From contig NW_004955427.1 in assembly GCF_000276665.1 (NCBI RefSeq), forward strand, positions 4,330,828-4,394,827: a DNA stretch of 64,000 nucleotides, written 5' to 3'. How positions within the stretch are numbered: the first letter of the stretch is position 1; each line of letters opens with the position of its first letter. The notes beneath the pieces are model-generated. The model made no database searches. It was not told the DNA's origin and saw only the letters and a program-made list of their open reading frames with translations. Position numbers and translations under genes: made by a program. This document shows, one piece after another, positions 44,596 through 58,600 of the stretch. Source of the stretch: Chinchilla lanigera. Taxonomy: Eukaryota > Chordata > Mammalia > Rodentia > Chinchillidae.

Positions 44596-44929
44596 ATTGA
44601 ATTTTTACATTTGTTTTTATTTAGCAATTTGTCCACATTTCTTTTATAATATTGATAATCTCTTGCTTGTTTATATTGATTTTTTAATATTTGAAAATAA
44701 GATCACTTTGTTTCTTTCTTTCTAATCACTTTCTCTTTAATTTATTTTTCTTATGTTATCACACTGGTAGTATAACATTGAACAGATAAGATGAGATTGG
44801 GTTCTTGTTATTTAAACTAATTTCTGCACAACAGTAGATGTGATAAGAGACATCTTGAGTTAATTTACAAGGGTCCTTCATGAAGGAAAATTACTGCTAC
44901 TGCTTTAGCTTTTCTGTAAGCAGGAGTGT

Positions 44930-45330
44930 CGCAGAAACAATATTGATTTTGTTGTGACTCAACCCTTGGTCACAAGGTTGGGTCTGTCACTGCACACTGT
45001 CTGTGGAAATATCTCAGGGAATTTAAAACAAGAGCATAAGGTTAAGTCAGGCACACAAAATTAGATACCTAATGTTACGTTTACATGAGAAACCTAAAAT
45101 ATAAATCAATTACAGAGTAAAGTAAGGGAGAGTTGTTCGGAAATTGAGAGGCAAACTTTTCGGAGATGGGAGAGGACATCGGGGAAAGGGGGAGGGAAGA
45201 GTGTGTGGGGTGGAAGGGGATGGAAGATTGTCCAGGTGCGATTCACATATGTACCAATTCCTCCCAACCAGTGCAAATATTCCATATCACAAACTTAGTC
45301 CAGCACTAAAAACATAAGTAAATAAAATGA
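44930..45330 (+). mobile_element. Possible L1-type 3' UTR
   Basis: It contains a G-rich polypurine tract ('catcggggaaagggggaggg', 45175-45230) and ends 'acataagtaaataaaatgag' with an AATAAA. Both are features of rodent L1 3' UTRs. No ORF2 is visible upstream, so the call is tentative. Confidence 0.4.
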
Positions 45331-45334
45331 GCCT

Positions 45335-46345
45335 AACACTTGTCTCCCGGAGAGGAAGAGGCAGTCATAGCACAGACTGACATGGGGAAGCACGCGTACA
45401 AATAGCTCCAAGGCAGGTGAGTTCCGGTGTCACCAGACCCTCCCAGGCTGTGGCTGCAATCAGACAAGTTCATATATTTCATCAATAACTGATTTTCCTG
45501 TGTATTACCTCGATATATATTTGTGAACATTTTCAGAAGAGCGTGGCGTGGACTTCGTTATTGTAAGGGGTTTCCCTCAGTTCTTGCATGCTGTGTTAAG
45601 AGCACCTCTCCCCACAGGGGGTGAGTTTCTGACTTGTGGTCACCTGTGGTTCTTCAGACACAGTGAGACTGCTACTGACTAGTGATGTTTTACCGAACGA
45701 CTTAGGAGAAGTCTTGTCTGGTCATAGCCAAGCCCTTTCTCATCTGTCTCTTCCTCTCACAAAGGCGAAGTTACCTTCTGGCCCATCTCGGTGTGACCAA
45801 AAATGGTTCCTACGGCTGGGAATAAATACAGGAATGTACAGCAGGATGTGTACATACCAGAATGAGGGTCCTGCAGCCCCGTCTATATTCCCTGAGAAAC
45901 ATGGCTTAACTTTTTCCTTACAACTTTCTCCTGTTCAGTTCAATAGGAGACTAGGGAGCAGGGTTGAAAATAAATTGAAGTATCTGAGGCACTGTTGAAG
46001 TCAGATTCTCTCTTCCTTAAACAATTAAGGTATTTGTTGTGGCATTAGTTTAATCCTGGCATAGCAATTTCTTTTGAAGGACAGAGTGGATTATAGCAGA
46101 AGTGTGTGTATATATATAAATTTCTATTAGCCTACCTGCAAACACATACCCAGGTGATGCTGAACCACAAGAAGTACATGATGCATCCTGGGAAAAAGCA
46201 AACCTCTCTTCCATACAGGGTAACAACATGACAGTAAGGGTTGGATCCCTGTCTGATTTATCTTTATACCATGAAAACTGAGTGTAGTCCAAGTAGCCTT
46301 AAATGTGGACTAAGTGAGATCAATCCTGAATTAGTTTTTTTTGCA
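45335..46345. other. No convincing gene; 120-codon frame noted
   Basis: The frame 45636-45998 encodes 120 residues without recognisable domain, signal peptide or membrane segment (it reads MVTCGSSDTVRLLLTSDVLP at its start). No splice or promoter signals support it. The region is less AT-rich than its flanks and contains 'gctgggaataaatacagg', an AATAAA by chance. I regard the frame as fortuitous. Confidence 0.4.
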
Positions 46346-46349
46346 TTTA

Positions 46350-46525
46350 TTTAAATTATAGTGTGATTTAGGATAGTTGGTTGATCATTTCTAGGTCTTA
46401 CTTTCATATGGAAGACAGTTATAATATTTGCTTTATAATTTTTGTTACTATCAACTAAATTAATATTTTAGAGATTATTGTTCAGGAAGACTTCTGTGCT
46501 TGGCACATTTGTATTTTTAAGATGT
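46350..46525 (+). mobile_element. MIR-like ancient SINE, plus orientation
   Basis: The order resembles MIR: 'gtgtgatttaggatagttgg' (tRNA-related to core), 'tctaggtcttactttcatat', 'gttactatcaactaaattaa' and a terminal 'gtgcttggcacatttgtatt'. Similarity is diffuse, as expected for an ancient repeat. Confidence 0.5.
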
Positions 46526-46529
46526 AATT

Positions 46530-49375
46530 CTTGAGTTGAATATATACAATGACAATGAAATAACAGATCAAATTCTGTGACACAATGAGTGAAGACAATT
46601 TTTTATTTTGTTTTTTGTACATGAAAAGATCCTTGGATTGCATATTTACTTTTCAATCAATGATAAGTAGTTCAGTGCAATCGAAAGTTCATAGAGTATA
46701 TAACATTGCTATTTATATCAGTGAGTTTGCATCCATAGTCCCTATATTATATAATAGAGATGATTATTACCAAGAGAAAAAAAATTAACACGGTGGCATA
46801 TGTTATGTATTGTTAGAGAGTGAGTTACAACTACTATGGATGAAAAATATTTAAAAATCTAACGTACATAGAATCCACCTAGGAATATCAGAAGTTTTTA
46901 GTGCTTAAAATAATCCTACTTCACGGAGAACTGCAAAGATATTCAATGGTGTGTTCATGCAGATGAAATTAATAGACTTCATTACATAAAACTGAAGGAG
47001 AAAATCAGGTATCTTTAATCATTTTGTCAAAGATTCATAAAGACTTGAGGCAAGAATTGTAGTAATATTAATAATATTGTGTAAACTTCCACCCTGTGTG
47101 GCTTCATAATTTGTCCCTTAAATATCACATTGTCCCAGAGAGGAAAAATGTGTCCAAAGAGACGAAATGAATTCCTGTAGATCCTGCGTGTGGATGTAAG
47201 CAGAATACGGCCTGGATAGTGAGCATTTCTGGTTGCATTTCACTTCGATGGCATTTGGAAAGAAGACTGACTCCAGGGAGTGTTAGCTCAGCGGGTGCTT
47301 GGGTCTGGGAAGCACGCACGCAGGGAGCTGGTCTCACCCGTCTTATAAAGGCTGCTGTGAACCATGCTGACACTTTCAGGAGTGAGTGCTAAGTTGCTTT
47401 ACCCAACAAAGATAAAGAAGAGGAAAGAGGACTATTTTCTGGAGCCAGAAGGAATGAAATAGGTACCAAAGAGGGAGAGAGGTGATAAGGGCTAATCTAG
47501 ATCCCAAATACAGGGGCAGAGGAAGCATTTTCAAATCCTAGTATGATTCAAAAGAAAAGATATTGGTCTCTTCATCGAATACTTGGCAGAATTTATAGTT
47601 ATAAGATAAATATAAATATTACATCTTTGTTTTATAACACTTTATTAATATAACTTACTTAACTTACTTACAACTAAAGTTGACTTACAACTAAAGTCAA
47701 GTTATGACCTGAATCCAGTTGCTTGTGCTTCCAAATGGTCTCAGACACGGATTTAACCGTAAAGAGTTGTGGAAGAAACACTGTGACGTCCTTTCTTGTA
47801 GGGGGTTCATTGGGAAATCCTGGGCCAATGTCTGTCCGAGGACACTGAAATTTCCTGAGTACAGGAGAGAGACTTTGAAGGCTGCATAGAGGACCTGTGG
47901 CTTCAACTGATCACTTGAGCTACAACCAGCCCCCGTGAAAAAAATTGAGTTTTTAAGTCGTGTTCAGTGATTAAAATAGGAACATGCAAGTCAAACAGAA
48001 GAAGAAAATATTAAAATTTAACATGAGAGCAGATTTCTCAAGAATACAGCACAAGGAAACAACTTCAGAACACAGACATACACAATGCAGGCAGAGCTGC
48101 ATTAGTGAGATCAGGTATTTATCATGCTATTCTTGTGAGCACTGTTTGGGATTCATTTTCTGGAAACATGCATTTTACTTATTGCTTTAAGGTTAGACAC
48201 CTTAATTGTTCTTTAAACCATTTTCTACTGCATAATGAATGACAATTTTATATGGAGAAAAATGTTGGTGACATATACAATGAAATGATAAAACAAATCT
48301 AGGAGTAATTGATTACATGAAAACCATTTTCTTTACTGCTGTCAAGTCAGAACGTTTGGAGGCGTTGCTCTACACCCACTGTCGTGCTGTCACGGGCTAC
48401 CTGAGGCCGATCAAGCCCAAGTTTGTCCATATAGGAAATGGGAAATTGAGGTACTTTCACGTCTTTCTTTTCCTCAGTGATATTATGACATTTGAGAAAA
48501 GCACACAAGTGGCAATGTGTTCTGTAAGTCTCCACGATGAGTGAATTTCTCAGATAAATATTTATTGCTATTTTCTTTTTCTTTTTACGACTTGCTCCAC
48601 AACTCAAGGTCAAGGATTTACTTCAGCGTTTATAATGACCTTTGTAATATTATTCTATGGTTTCTTTAAGATGAGAAAACTTGCAGTATTTCACCTCTCT
48701 AATTGTTTAAAAATAAGCCACTTTATCTTAAATTTAGACATTAACGAGCCTTCTGCATTCCTGCGGCAATCCTTCCAACCACACCAACAACAAAGCATTC
48801 TCATTTAGAGAAGATCAATAACTTTGCACATTTCCCTTTTATGCAGTCTAGTTTACAACTCACTTCTAATATCATTTAAAAGTACATAAGTGAATACTAC
48901 ATGACATTTTTATTACCATTGTAATATCTCAAGTTTAATTTTGGGCAATAAATATAATCTAGTGCAAACTTAGAAGTGGAAAAAAAAGGAAAAGAGATTA
49001 AGTATAGCTTTGATTTATAGGGTAACTCAACTTTTGGGGCAAATGTCTTTTTTGTTAACAATACCTCTGTATGTGAAAAATCTGGGAGAATTTAATTTTC
49101 AAATGACCTCTAAAGACTTTGTTTCGTAAGTTATTAATGGACTTTACACTTTAGGAAGCCTACTAAAATTTTAATTATTATCTTTGAAAAGTTTCATATG
49201 GATTCATCATTGGTACATTAATGAATTTTATTTGACCATGTCTACTAATTTGCATTTTTAAAAAGCTCCAAATTAACTGCAGAGCATAAGGAACTAAAGA
49301 TATTTATTATAACTCTGCAAATGCATGTATTATAGTGCTGATATTTAAAATCTGCCAGGTAAAGAGGAAAAGCAG
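46530..49375. other. No gene seen
   Basis: AT-rich sequence with small fortuitous frames. 48340-48550 has a 75-codon frame (48317-48544) with no recognisable domain. At 47646-47700 the unit ACTTACAACTAAAGT is tandemly repeated. No SINE or LTR recognised. Confidence 0.45.
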
Positions 49376-49384
49376 GTGAAAAAC

Positions 49385-49545
49385 CAGGATTGTAAGCTCA
49401 CACATACATTGGTTTTTACTTTCTGTACAGTCTCTTCACATTTGGGTACGTGGGTTAGACAGCTTAGCTTCTCCACATTGTCACTTCCCTGTCTGTAAAG
49501 GTGAATGAAAATAATGTTTGGTTATAGTAAGTTTACCATAAGAAT
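49385..49545 (+). mobile_element. MIR-like ancient SINE, plus orientation
   Basis: The text 'gggttagacagcttagcttc' and 'cttccctgtctgtaaaggtg' followed by 'gaaaataatg' resembles the MIR core and 3' part, where 'cagtttccctgtctgtaaaatgggg' is characteristic. The 5' half is poorly preserved. Confidence 0.5.
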
Positions 49546-49549
49546 AACA

Positions 49550-50945
49550 TTATGTAATGTAAACATGCACTGATTTAAAAACACTGGAAAAAGAATAATA
49601 GTACAAATAAATAAAGGGCATAGTAGAGTGCTTTGAAAATAATAACCGCACTGCAAATATTGCTGCCTAACGTTAGACTGTTTCCTGGTACAAGAGTGAA
49701 TTTGGTGAAGTGGTAGAGAGTCCTCCAGGGATACCCAGGGTTAACTCCACAGGATAAAGACATGGTCTGAAATCATGAAGACTGCCCAGAACGTACACTA
49801 GAGGGCACTCTGTCTTTATTTTGGGAATGTACAATAACTGCCCCAAACATTGGAAGTGTATCAAACAGCTGTGCCTACCTGCATTGCCTTTTCTGGTTCT
49901 TGACTCTTGAACTTGGGGGTTAACTAGAAAGTTAAATAATGGTGTTAATTTGAGTTTTAAAAAGTTATTCACTAGCCTGACATAGTCTATAAGCAGTAAT
50001 AAGATGCATCAAAGCACTGGCCGTGTAAATAATATAATGATCAAGTTACCAGAGCCATTTTGCCTTTGCATGTATATGTAGACTATGATACTTGGCTTTT
50101 CACTTGTTCCCCTTTGTCTGTAACTTTTGTATTATAAATGAAAATATATTGGGGAAATTCCTGAATGCCCTTGAGACAAACAATGAAATTACAGAAAGGT
50201 TATTACCGCTGCCCGTCTCCCCAGGAAAAGCTCTAACCAAGCCTAGAAATTATGTAATTATGTAATTGCAGTGTTGTGTATGTACACTGAAAAGACTCTA
50301 AGATTCTAACGTATTTTACTTGTCTTAGTCTTGTATCCAAGAAAACTATAGATTTCTGATGCAGTTCCACTTGGAAATTCATTTCAACCATTGTGTAGTT
50401 TAGTAATCCAATCAGCACAGCTTTTAATTTCTGACTGAGTTGGACGGTGCTTTGGGCAAGGACTGGGCTCCCTACAGGGTGACATCCACTTGCTCTTGGC
50501 ATCTGGCAAGTAATGGTTTAATCACTAAATGCTCACAGCATGCTAAGCCTGATTCATGAGCGCTACACAAAATTCCTTGATTTACTTAACGCACTTTCTA
50601 TATCACATTCTGTATTATTTTAAAATAGTATCATGCATTGTTCTTCCAAATCCTGTGCCATTAAACTTACTGTTACCACTTCTGGATATATTCAAAGTAA
50701 ATTATTGAAACATATTTTGAGTTTTCAGGTCTGAAACCAAGCATTTTTATTTGCAGTAAAATTGGTAATGTGGAATATTTACATTTGCAATTACATGAGT
50801 AAAGACGTGAAAAGATGCATTGTGAGAATGAATGAGATGGTTGCACCACTGGATTCACTGAGACGCGATACGGACAAACTATGACATCATTCTTGTTGTG
50901 GTCATGATTTGCATGGAAATAGATTTAATGTAGGACACATGATTT
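49550..50945. other. No gene seen
   Basis: AT-rich sequence without a recognisable gene or repeat. The minus-strand frame 50233-50502 has no domain. Confidence 0.45.
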
Positions 50946-50949
50946 ATAG

Positions 50950-51555
50950 TATTATTTTATAATATTCACCCAACAGTCAAAGGCAGGAGAGCATAAGAGA
51001 TCTGTCCACACACTAGAGACCCCAGTAATTCAGCCGAGGCCCTGGATCCCACAGCAATGTCCTCCACAAGTTCCGCTGAGGATCTAGAGCCCATGGCAGT
51101 GTCCTCCACAAGTCCAGCTGGAGGCCAAGAGCCCACGACGATGTCTCATGCAAGTCTGTATCAAGGATCTATACTGGGAAGGCCCAAAGGTCCGTGGTGG
51201 AAGCTAGAAAGTCTGTGCCAGCAAGATGAAGGTTCTGTACCAGCAGGCTGAGAGATCTGCATGTGAGCCAAGAAGCAATGCTGAAGGTAAGGACCAGAGA
51301 AGAGACCTGCAAGCACTCTCAGTGACAGCAAGGACCTGAGCTCCTCTGATGATGAGCACAGCTGCGTTCGGACCAGCATGACAAGCCTCTCAAGGAGAAT
51401 CAACAGCAGCATCTTCCCCTCCAGTTCTCCTTTTATGGTTTAGGTAGCAATCCTCAGATGAGCCTTCCACACCCAGAACCAGGCGAACTCAGTTCAGCTG
51501 GGTGGTACAAGTTGACCATTAGTTAACCCACCATAATCCTGTTGTATAATGTTGT
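50950..51555 (+). repeat. Element A, copy 1 (unnamed dispersed repeat)
   Basis: It starts at TTATTTTATAATATTCAC (50957) and aligns with 62878-63665 and, reversed, with 12263-11690. Near its left side, a ~45-base unit is repeated about three times, each with 'aTGTCC/TCa...agtc...gagccca'. It encodes Ser/Thr/Glu/Pro-rich residues in a 64-codon frame (51057-51251), which I regard as fortuitous. The right end is near 'ttgaccattagttaacccacca' (about 51535). Homology to other copies extends a little left of 50957 ('aggacac' at 50933). Confidence 0.85.
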
Positions 51556-51559
51556 GCAG

Positions 51560-54500
51560 AAGGATCTAATGTAATTATATTAACCTGTGAGATTATCTTT
51601 CATTCTGTTATTCAAAATTTTACCTTACATCTGGCACATTATGACCAGAATTCTTGGTAGAGAGAAGTACTTTGAAGTGTCAGTATGTTTGTCAGAAATT
51701 ACATATCTCCTTCCAAATCATCCAAAGGCGTTTCCATAAAACATTACATAGCAATTTATTATCACACTAGCCTTTTCATTGCTCTAGTCCCTGCTCCCCA
51801 AAAAACTTTGCAAAAGAATTTTATTTCAGATTTTAATGCTTAATTTTTCTAATTCACTTATACCTCTCATTAAAGTGTCATCTCTTAAAATAACACTGAA
51901 ATATATATGTATATTTGATATTCATTGCATGGATGCTGACCCTCATTAACTTTTTCCTTTAGGTAATAAAATATTAATAACACAAATTTCAAGTTTAATG
52001 TAAATCTACCATCTTATCTTGTACAAGTAATTGTAGGTAGAAGAAAAATGGACATTGGAGTAGTAGTAAAGTATTTTACCTTAATTTTATTCATTAATTT
52101 TATAATTTGTGTTGCCATAGATTTTGTCATATGGACTTGAAAAATATATGTAGTTTAATATGTTCAGAACACTTGGCTAAACTGATCATATACTACAATG
52201 GAAATGTAATTGCTTATTCAAAAACAAAAATGACAAGGGGGTACTAATGAAGAAATTAGACTCGTTTCTTTAGAAAACAGTTTCTTTATATTTTGTTCAA
52301 TTAAGCAGATGCACTCAGCTTATTTTTTCTTCAAAATGTTTTAGATGTCATAAAATTTGAAGTTGAAAATAATGAGAAATGACTCCCAAATGCTAATTGA
52401 TACATGTCCTCTTCAATTTTCCCATGGTCTTTAAACTTGAGAAAGTGATCATGCCCATTAAATTATATTAACAGTATAGAAATTCATTGCTGTTTATTAA
52501 ATAGTTTGATATAATGGAAGGTAGCACCAACAACTTATATTAATGACTCATATGTGACAATACTTTGACTCATTTGCACTTTACAGGGTCACGAACTCTT
52601 CTTCGACCTTGGGGATCAAGATAAACATTTTTGACTAATGATGTTCTAAGCCACTGGAACAGATTAGTCATGGGTCGGGCGGATACTTCACACATTCTGT
52701 GTTCTCAGAAAGCCCTATTTTACTTGACATTATTCTTTTATTAATATGAATCTGCCAGAAGTCAAGGAAAGGCAAAACAATAATTTCATTATTTAATTGA
52801 ACAGTCTCATCTAGTGTATTATTCTTAAAAATCTAGCCTCAGACCAGGAGATAACCCTTAGTTTGATATAACCCTGACAAGCTGAACAGAAAAGGACATG
52901 GATGAACTTCTGAGGGCAGCAGGATAGGAGTAATTTCTATTTCCATGGTATATTTCTTTGGCAGAGCTTAAGGCAAATGATGAAGAAGATATAACACTAT
53001 ATGAAAAGTAACATTCTCTCACAGAGAGCGCTTGTCATTCAGAAGCCTATCAGCCTTATGATCAGTAAATATTTCCTGTGTTACAGCATAAACCAGTAAG
53101 TTCTACCACTCTGGATAGAAAAGCAATGGCTACGGAAAGGAAGTTCCATTAGTACGATTGTTCTTTTGTTCAGGGAATACCCCCTCTGTCCAAAGGTAGT
53201 GTCTTCTCTCACCAGAATGAAAGAGAACTTGTTAAGTGTGATTAATGGAGAATGATCACTTAAAAATATAGGTCCTAGAAAGAAGAAGAAGTTGGGGAAA
53301 AAGAACAAAGAGGTAGGGAGGAAGGGAAGAATGACTAATGATATATATGCAGGCTGCTTCACCAAGGTGTCTCATTAACTTCATCCAGCGTAAATTAAAT
53401 GGAAAGCTTTAATATATTTGCGGGTCACTAAGGAATTGTGAAAGCATTTTAGTCCACGTGGTCAAAGGTCACTAATGGGGCAACTTTAGTCCCAATGTTT
53501 AATCTAAAAATAATGAACAGATATGTTTTTGCATCCTCTTCTCTTCCACCTTATTATTTCTTCATAGTGAGTAAATCCGAGGAATATTTAAGAATATGGA
53601 GACTTCTTGGCTATTTTCATGTCACAGGATTGCTTTCTTTTAAAATATCTGATGAATGGGAAAAAAGCCAAACATGAAGGGATCTCTCTGGAAAAATGGA
53701 CAGCATGGTTGAACTTAAAGATGGCACACCTATGAGATATTTTCATCCATGATGCATTTTCTCACAATCAGCAATACTACCTTAAGAGTTTTACTGTTCA
53801 TGTCTGCCAATTCTTATCATTTGCCAGTTCTTGGGAGTTCCATAAATGGTATTAAAACTGGATTTTTCATATCACCGAGGGGAAGGAAAGCCTTTGTAAA
53901 ATTTGCAGAGGCAAGGAGAGTTTGAAGGAATAAGACTGTCCTCTCTCACACTACTTCACCTCTGATTTCTCCCTTCAAGAAGCTAGGGGTCTGTGAGGAA
54001 TTGGTTAATGCTTTTGCATTCTGCCCTTTCACAGTTTTCTCTCACTTTACAAAGGAAAGATATTAATCTAATCCATCTTAAAACTTACTGCACTGCATTT
54101 TCTCTGGGGGGTGCACTGAACCGAGTAGATAGTTTCTCAGTGTCTTTAATCAATGCTCTGGACTCATCCACATTTTAAAGATTTTCATTTGCAGTAATGT
54201 TTGCATAATTATTTGGCCAAATTTTATTGTTATGTTATTTTGATCAGTGGCATATCAGTAGTAATTGCATACTGGTAGTAATTATAACAATTCAAAATAA
54301 AAAACTGCATATTTTAATCTAAAGATATTTAAATTTTTGTTTTGTGAGATGTTATAGCCATCAATAGAAGTCCTCTGAGTAAATAACTATAATGTTAGGA
54401 TATAACTTTGTGGGTAATTGGAAAGTAAACATGAAATGATTAACAGTTATAAAATTTGAGAATATTGAATCAGTACGCATTTATATTTGCTAATGAATAT

Positions 54501-55515
54501 ATGATTCTAGGTATTTAACTGCAATATACATGGCCTGATCTTTATCCACATAATTAAGAGTGAGAAAATCTATTATTCATATCTTGTACCCTAACTACAA
54601 TTACTCATGACAAAAACTGAGACTGTTTGGATGAATGGTTGGCCTTAGATGTCATAATATATGTAAACAACACCAGGACAGCTTGTTAATTTAACAAAAA
54701 GCAAACACGTTGTGAAAAACACACACAGAAGAAATCTGACGGGCCCTGCCAATAATAAGTAGGTTCTAATAGCCAAAGGTGAGAGCATTAAAAATAACAG
54801 TATACATTCAAAATTGAGTACAAATCCAATCGTTTAAAAATGCTCTCCAACAAGAAACCACAGGAATCCAATGAGGAGAACAACAACAAAAAAAAGTCTG
54901 AGGAACAAATCTTTAGGTTCTCCTGGAATTGGACTGCAGACAACTTATTCTGATAGTTGGAGTTTTAGAGGAAATTGAGACCGAATCATACTGTAGTTTT
55001 GGTACAAATCATGTTTTAGGTTAAATCCATACCTGCAATTGCTAGAAGAAATTTCTGCTTTACAGAATAATTCTAAGTAATAAACACAGGTGGTGTTTTG
55101 TAATTATAAAATAACTTTTACAGTTACAATTTTTTCAAGATAGTAGTCACGTGTGGATGAAACTACGAACAAACAAGACTATCATGAAGTGGACTGGTTG
55201 TCATCCATGCATCTCTGCTCTCCATATCAGCAGAGATCTCTCTACTGATTATTACTCTAGTCTTTTTCAATAGAATCCTGGAATTTCCATAAAGCCTTTT
55301 TCAGTTTGCTGTGTAGAGAAGAACATAGCATTGCAAAGTTTCTACTTCTTGAAGTATATATGCAAATCATACCTACCACTTTTAAGATGGACTGGCAGAT
55401 AATAGGTTGTCTTTTTTATTGTATCAGCCTTTTAACTCGAGAGGAGAAAACAGCTTGGAATTGACATGTATTTGAACAAATTATGTGAAAAACCCCCTAT
55501 ACTTACAAGAATGTT
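51560..55515. other. No gene seen
   Basis: AT-rich sequence with no recognisable element, apart from small A- and T-rich patches. A purine-rich block at 53275-53330 is the origin of a Phe/Pro-rich minus-strand frame. Functional regulatory DNA cannot be excluded. Confidence 0.45.
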
Positions 55516-55531
55516 TTCTTAAATATCTGTT

Positions 55532-55635
55532 GTTTTTTTTTGTTTGTTTGTTTGTTTTTCTGGTCCCAGGAATTGAACTCATGACCTCGTGCTTGCCAGG
55601 AAGGCGCTGTGCCGCTGAGCTAAATTCCCAGCCCC
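55532..55635 (-). mobile_element. ID-like SINE, reverse orientation, with clean target-site duplication
   Basis: The plus-strand T-rich (GTTT)n tail (55532-55558) is followed by 'ggtcccaggaattgaactca', 'cgtgcttgccaggaaggcgc' and 'gctgagctaaattcccagcc'. A 14-base target-site duplication, cttaaatatctgtt, occurs at 55518-55531 and 55636-55649. The element is full length. Confidence 0.95.
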
Positions 55636-55654
55636 CTTAAATATCTGTTTCTGA

Positions 55655-58600
55655 GTGGGTCATGTATTAAATCACAAGTAACTACTTCTTTAGTAGCTAG
55701 CAGATGGCAGAATTCAGTGGTAGGTTACTCCATAATAATACAAGTTCAAAGTTGTGCTGCAATGAAATGTCATTTCTTGAGTGGCAAATGCAAATAAATT
55801 GGGTGTTAAGCATCCAAATTATAAGAACAGTTTTTGAGAGTAGAATGGACTTTGTATTTGCAGTTATAACACATAGACTTTATTACAAAGCTTTCACCTA
55901 ATAGGGCACAGCTGCCCCTATATTAAGTCATTTTAGTGCTATGAAAGAGAAAAATCCAGCAAAAGATGTATGTGCTATTATTTCACACTGGAAATGTATT
56001 TTACTGTACCCTTTCGAAAGGATTTACTTCATGAAAAATATGTTTCAGTAAACCTGGAGCACATAGCGCTTGTGTGCTCTTTTCTGCTGATATTAATGGA
56101 AAAAGCCATGGGCCAAGGTAGTTATGAAAGGGAAGATGGACCCTGAACGCATGATTTCACACTAGCCCTGTGACAGAATCAGTGCACGGGACCTGCACGT
56201 CACACTGTTTGGTCCCCTGAAGACATATGTGCAACCAAAGCCTAAGAAACGGCAGGAATGGGAGGAGAAAGACTGTCCTGGTGCTTCCAGAAAGCATTTT
56301 CTACCCTCTGCTCATGTCACAGCTACACAACATGCAGATGTGGAGAGTGACATTCTGCGAGCTCAGATCTCAGAGTGCTCTGGCAACCATTATTGCTGAA
56401 AGAGATGTAGTCGGGTTAAAAAAGCATCAGAGAAAGTCTCACAGGAGACGGTGCTCCTCAAGCTCTGCAGTTGGGTCCTGCTTGAGGTTCAGATATTGAC
56501 GGGACTCACCAAAGACCCGGGCAGAGTACATCCAATCAGACTAACTGATCCATAGGTGAGGTGGGTGTCTTCACCGTGCGAATTGCAGGGTCTAAAGACG
56601 ACCCCATCACACAGTGTCTTCCTCATGGTACACGCTCTCGGCCCGCTTTCCTCCCCTGGCAGCTATCCGCAGAGATGTGAAGAAGTTACTTACACATATC
56701 AGACCTTTTTCACCTTAACTATCCCCGATGCCCTGTTCTAATCAGATTTTCACTCATCTTTCTAGCCTGTAAGATTTTGTTTCAATTAACTTACTATAGG
56801 AATGTGTTCATAATAACCACACTCTCTTCTACATCCTATCTCTGCTTTACTTTTTCCACTAATTTCACAAAACAATGGAGACTCTTGTGGTATCTCTTTC
56901 CTAACATTAACACAGTTATTCATCTTCACACTATTTGATTCAAAAGAAAACAGAACCCAAAGCAAATTTCTGGATGAGCACTGATTTATCTTCAGCTGTC
57001 TCCTAGGGGATGCTGTTCTGGAATTTCCTTCACTCTCCGGTTTCTTTGAATTTTCCTTTCCATTAACAGTTCTCCTTAAAACAAAAGAAATCAACATCAC
57101 AAAACTCATCTAATTTTCATCGTGCTTAGCTTGTAGCCTGTGGCCCCTAGCCTCAGATAATATATTTGTTTTTAAAAGGGCCTACAACAATTCTCTTTGT
57201 TATAGTCAATGAAATTCTGCTTCCGCTCTATCACTCTATTGAAATTTAAATAAAATTTATAGTTTTATATTAAGCAAAGTTCTTGCATACTGGACACACA
57301 TTGCAAAATAAATAAGTGAAAACTGTTCTGATTCACTCTGAAAAGCCTAGAAATGTCACTGTATATTTCTATACAGCTTTGATTACATTATATTAAACCT
57401 TTCTATGTAACTTCCTCATTAGAAATTTAGATTGCTAAAGTAACCATATCTTGATCTTCTTTTTATTATTCTTATTTCTATAATAGTACATTTAAGACTC
57501 AGTGATGATTTGCTTAGAACTCCAAGCTCATCAAAAGTTATGGACAGAAAAATGAGACATATGTACATACAAGTGATAGAATAATAACTAAACAAAACTC
57601 ACTATATTAAATATTCGTGCACTGATATTTCCATATCAGATGATATATTAAAATGGTTGTGTTAGTACATTGCCCATCACACGATCATTACTGTTGCTCT
57701 CATTACCTCTTTAGAAGGGTTTTTGATTTGCTTGTAATCAGCAGTCCTAAAATGAAGTAGGGCTGGGACCACCAATTATACATTAATTAAGATAGAAAAG
57801 AAGCACATATGGATAGATTTATTTGCTCATTAGAGGGCTGGCATCCAAGGGCTTACCTTTATGTGTCCTTTACTTTTGTATTCATAAAACACATTAAATT
57901 TCTTTCAGGTTATATTGATTCTCAAAATACTCAGGCAAAACATTTCAATGTCCAAGTAACGTTAGTCTGTTTCTTTCCTGTGGATCCCGGAGACAGTGAA
58001 CTATGATCCAAATGTGCTTCTTTCTCTCAATCTGCATTCATATCCAATCAGTGCATTTAAGCCTGCTACCTCAAAGGCAAAGTACAGGAGAGGGTCTCAC
58101 TGTACTCTGAAAGACTCTTGGACTAGCGGATCTGACATTTTGGGTCCTTCAGGATAGATTAAAATGTACAAAAGGTGTCTGCAGAAATATCTGTGAAGGA
58201 ATAAGCCATCCAGTGAGCTGATCTGCAGAATAATGAATATAGAAAATAGGTAGAGTCTTTGCTTTACACTGCAATTAATAATTAAATTATAGTATATAAA
58301 AAGGGTTAAAGTGAAGGAGAGAAAGAAAAGGCAGATGCAGAAGCACCGATAACATGGCTGAGAGATTGAGAATAGTAAACGGTGAGAACTGAAAGACATT
58401 GATGTTGATGTTCCCTTTTTTTGTGTGAAACTTAGCACACTTTTATTCACAGATAATGTATATCATGTATCATGAATATAACTTTTGTACATTTCTCAAT
58501 CTACCTAGTATGTGATAGCTATTTAAAAGAAGCAATGAGATTTTATCAAATCTGTTTTCCTACAGCACTTTCCACAGCATTTTAGGAAATATTAGAAGAA

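Noticed and set aside
45636..45998. 120-codon frame outside a recognised repeat
   Set aside because: No domain, no splice or promoter support, and the length is within chance for a less AT-rich stretch.
56227..56741. Frames of 61-90 codons in a less AT-rich stretch
   Set aside because: No recognisable domain or gene structure; considered chance.
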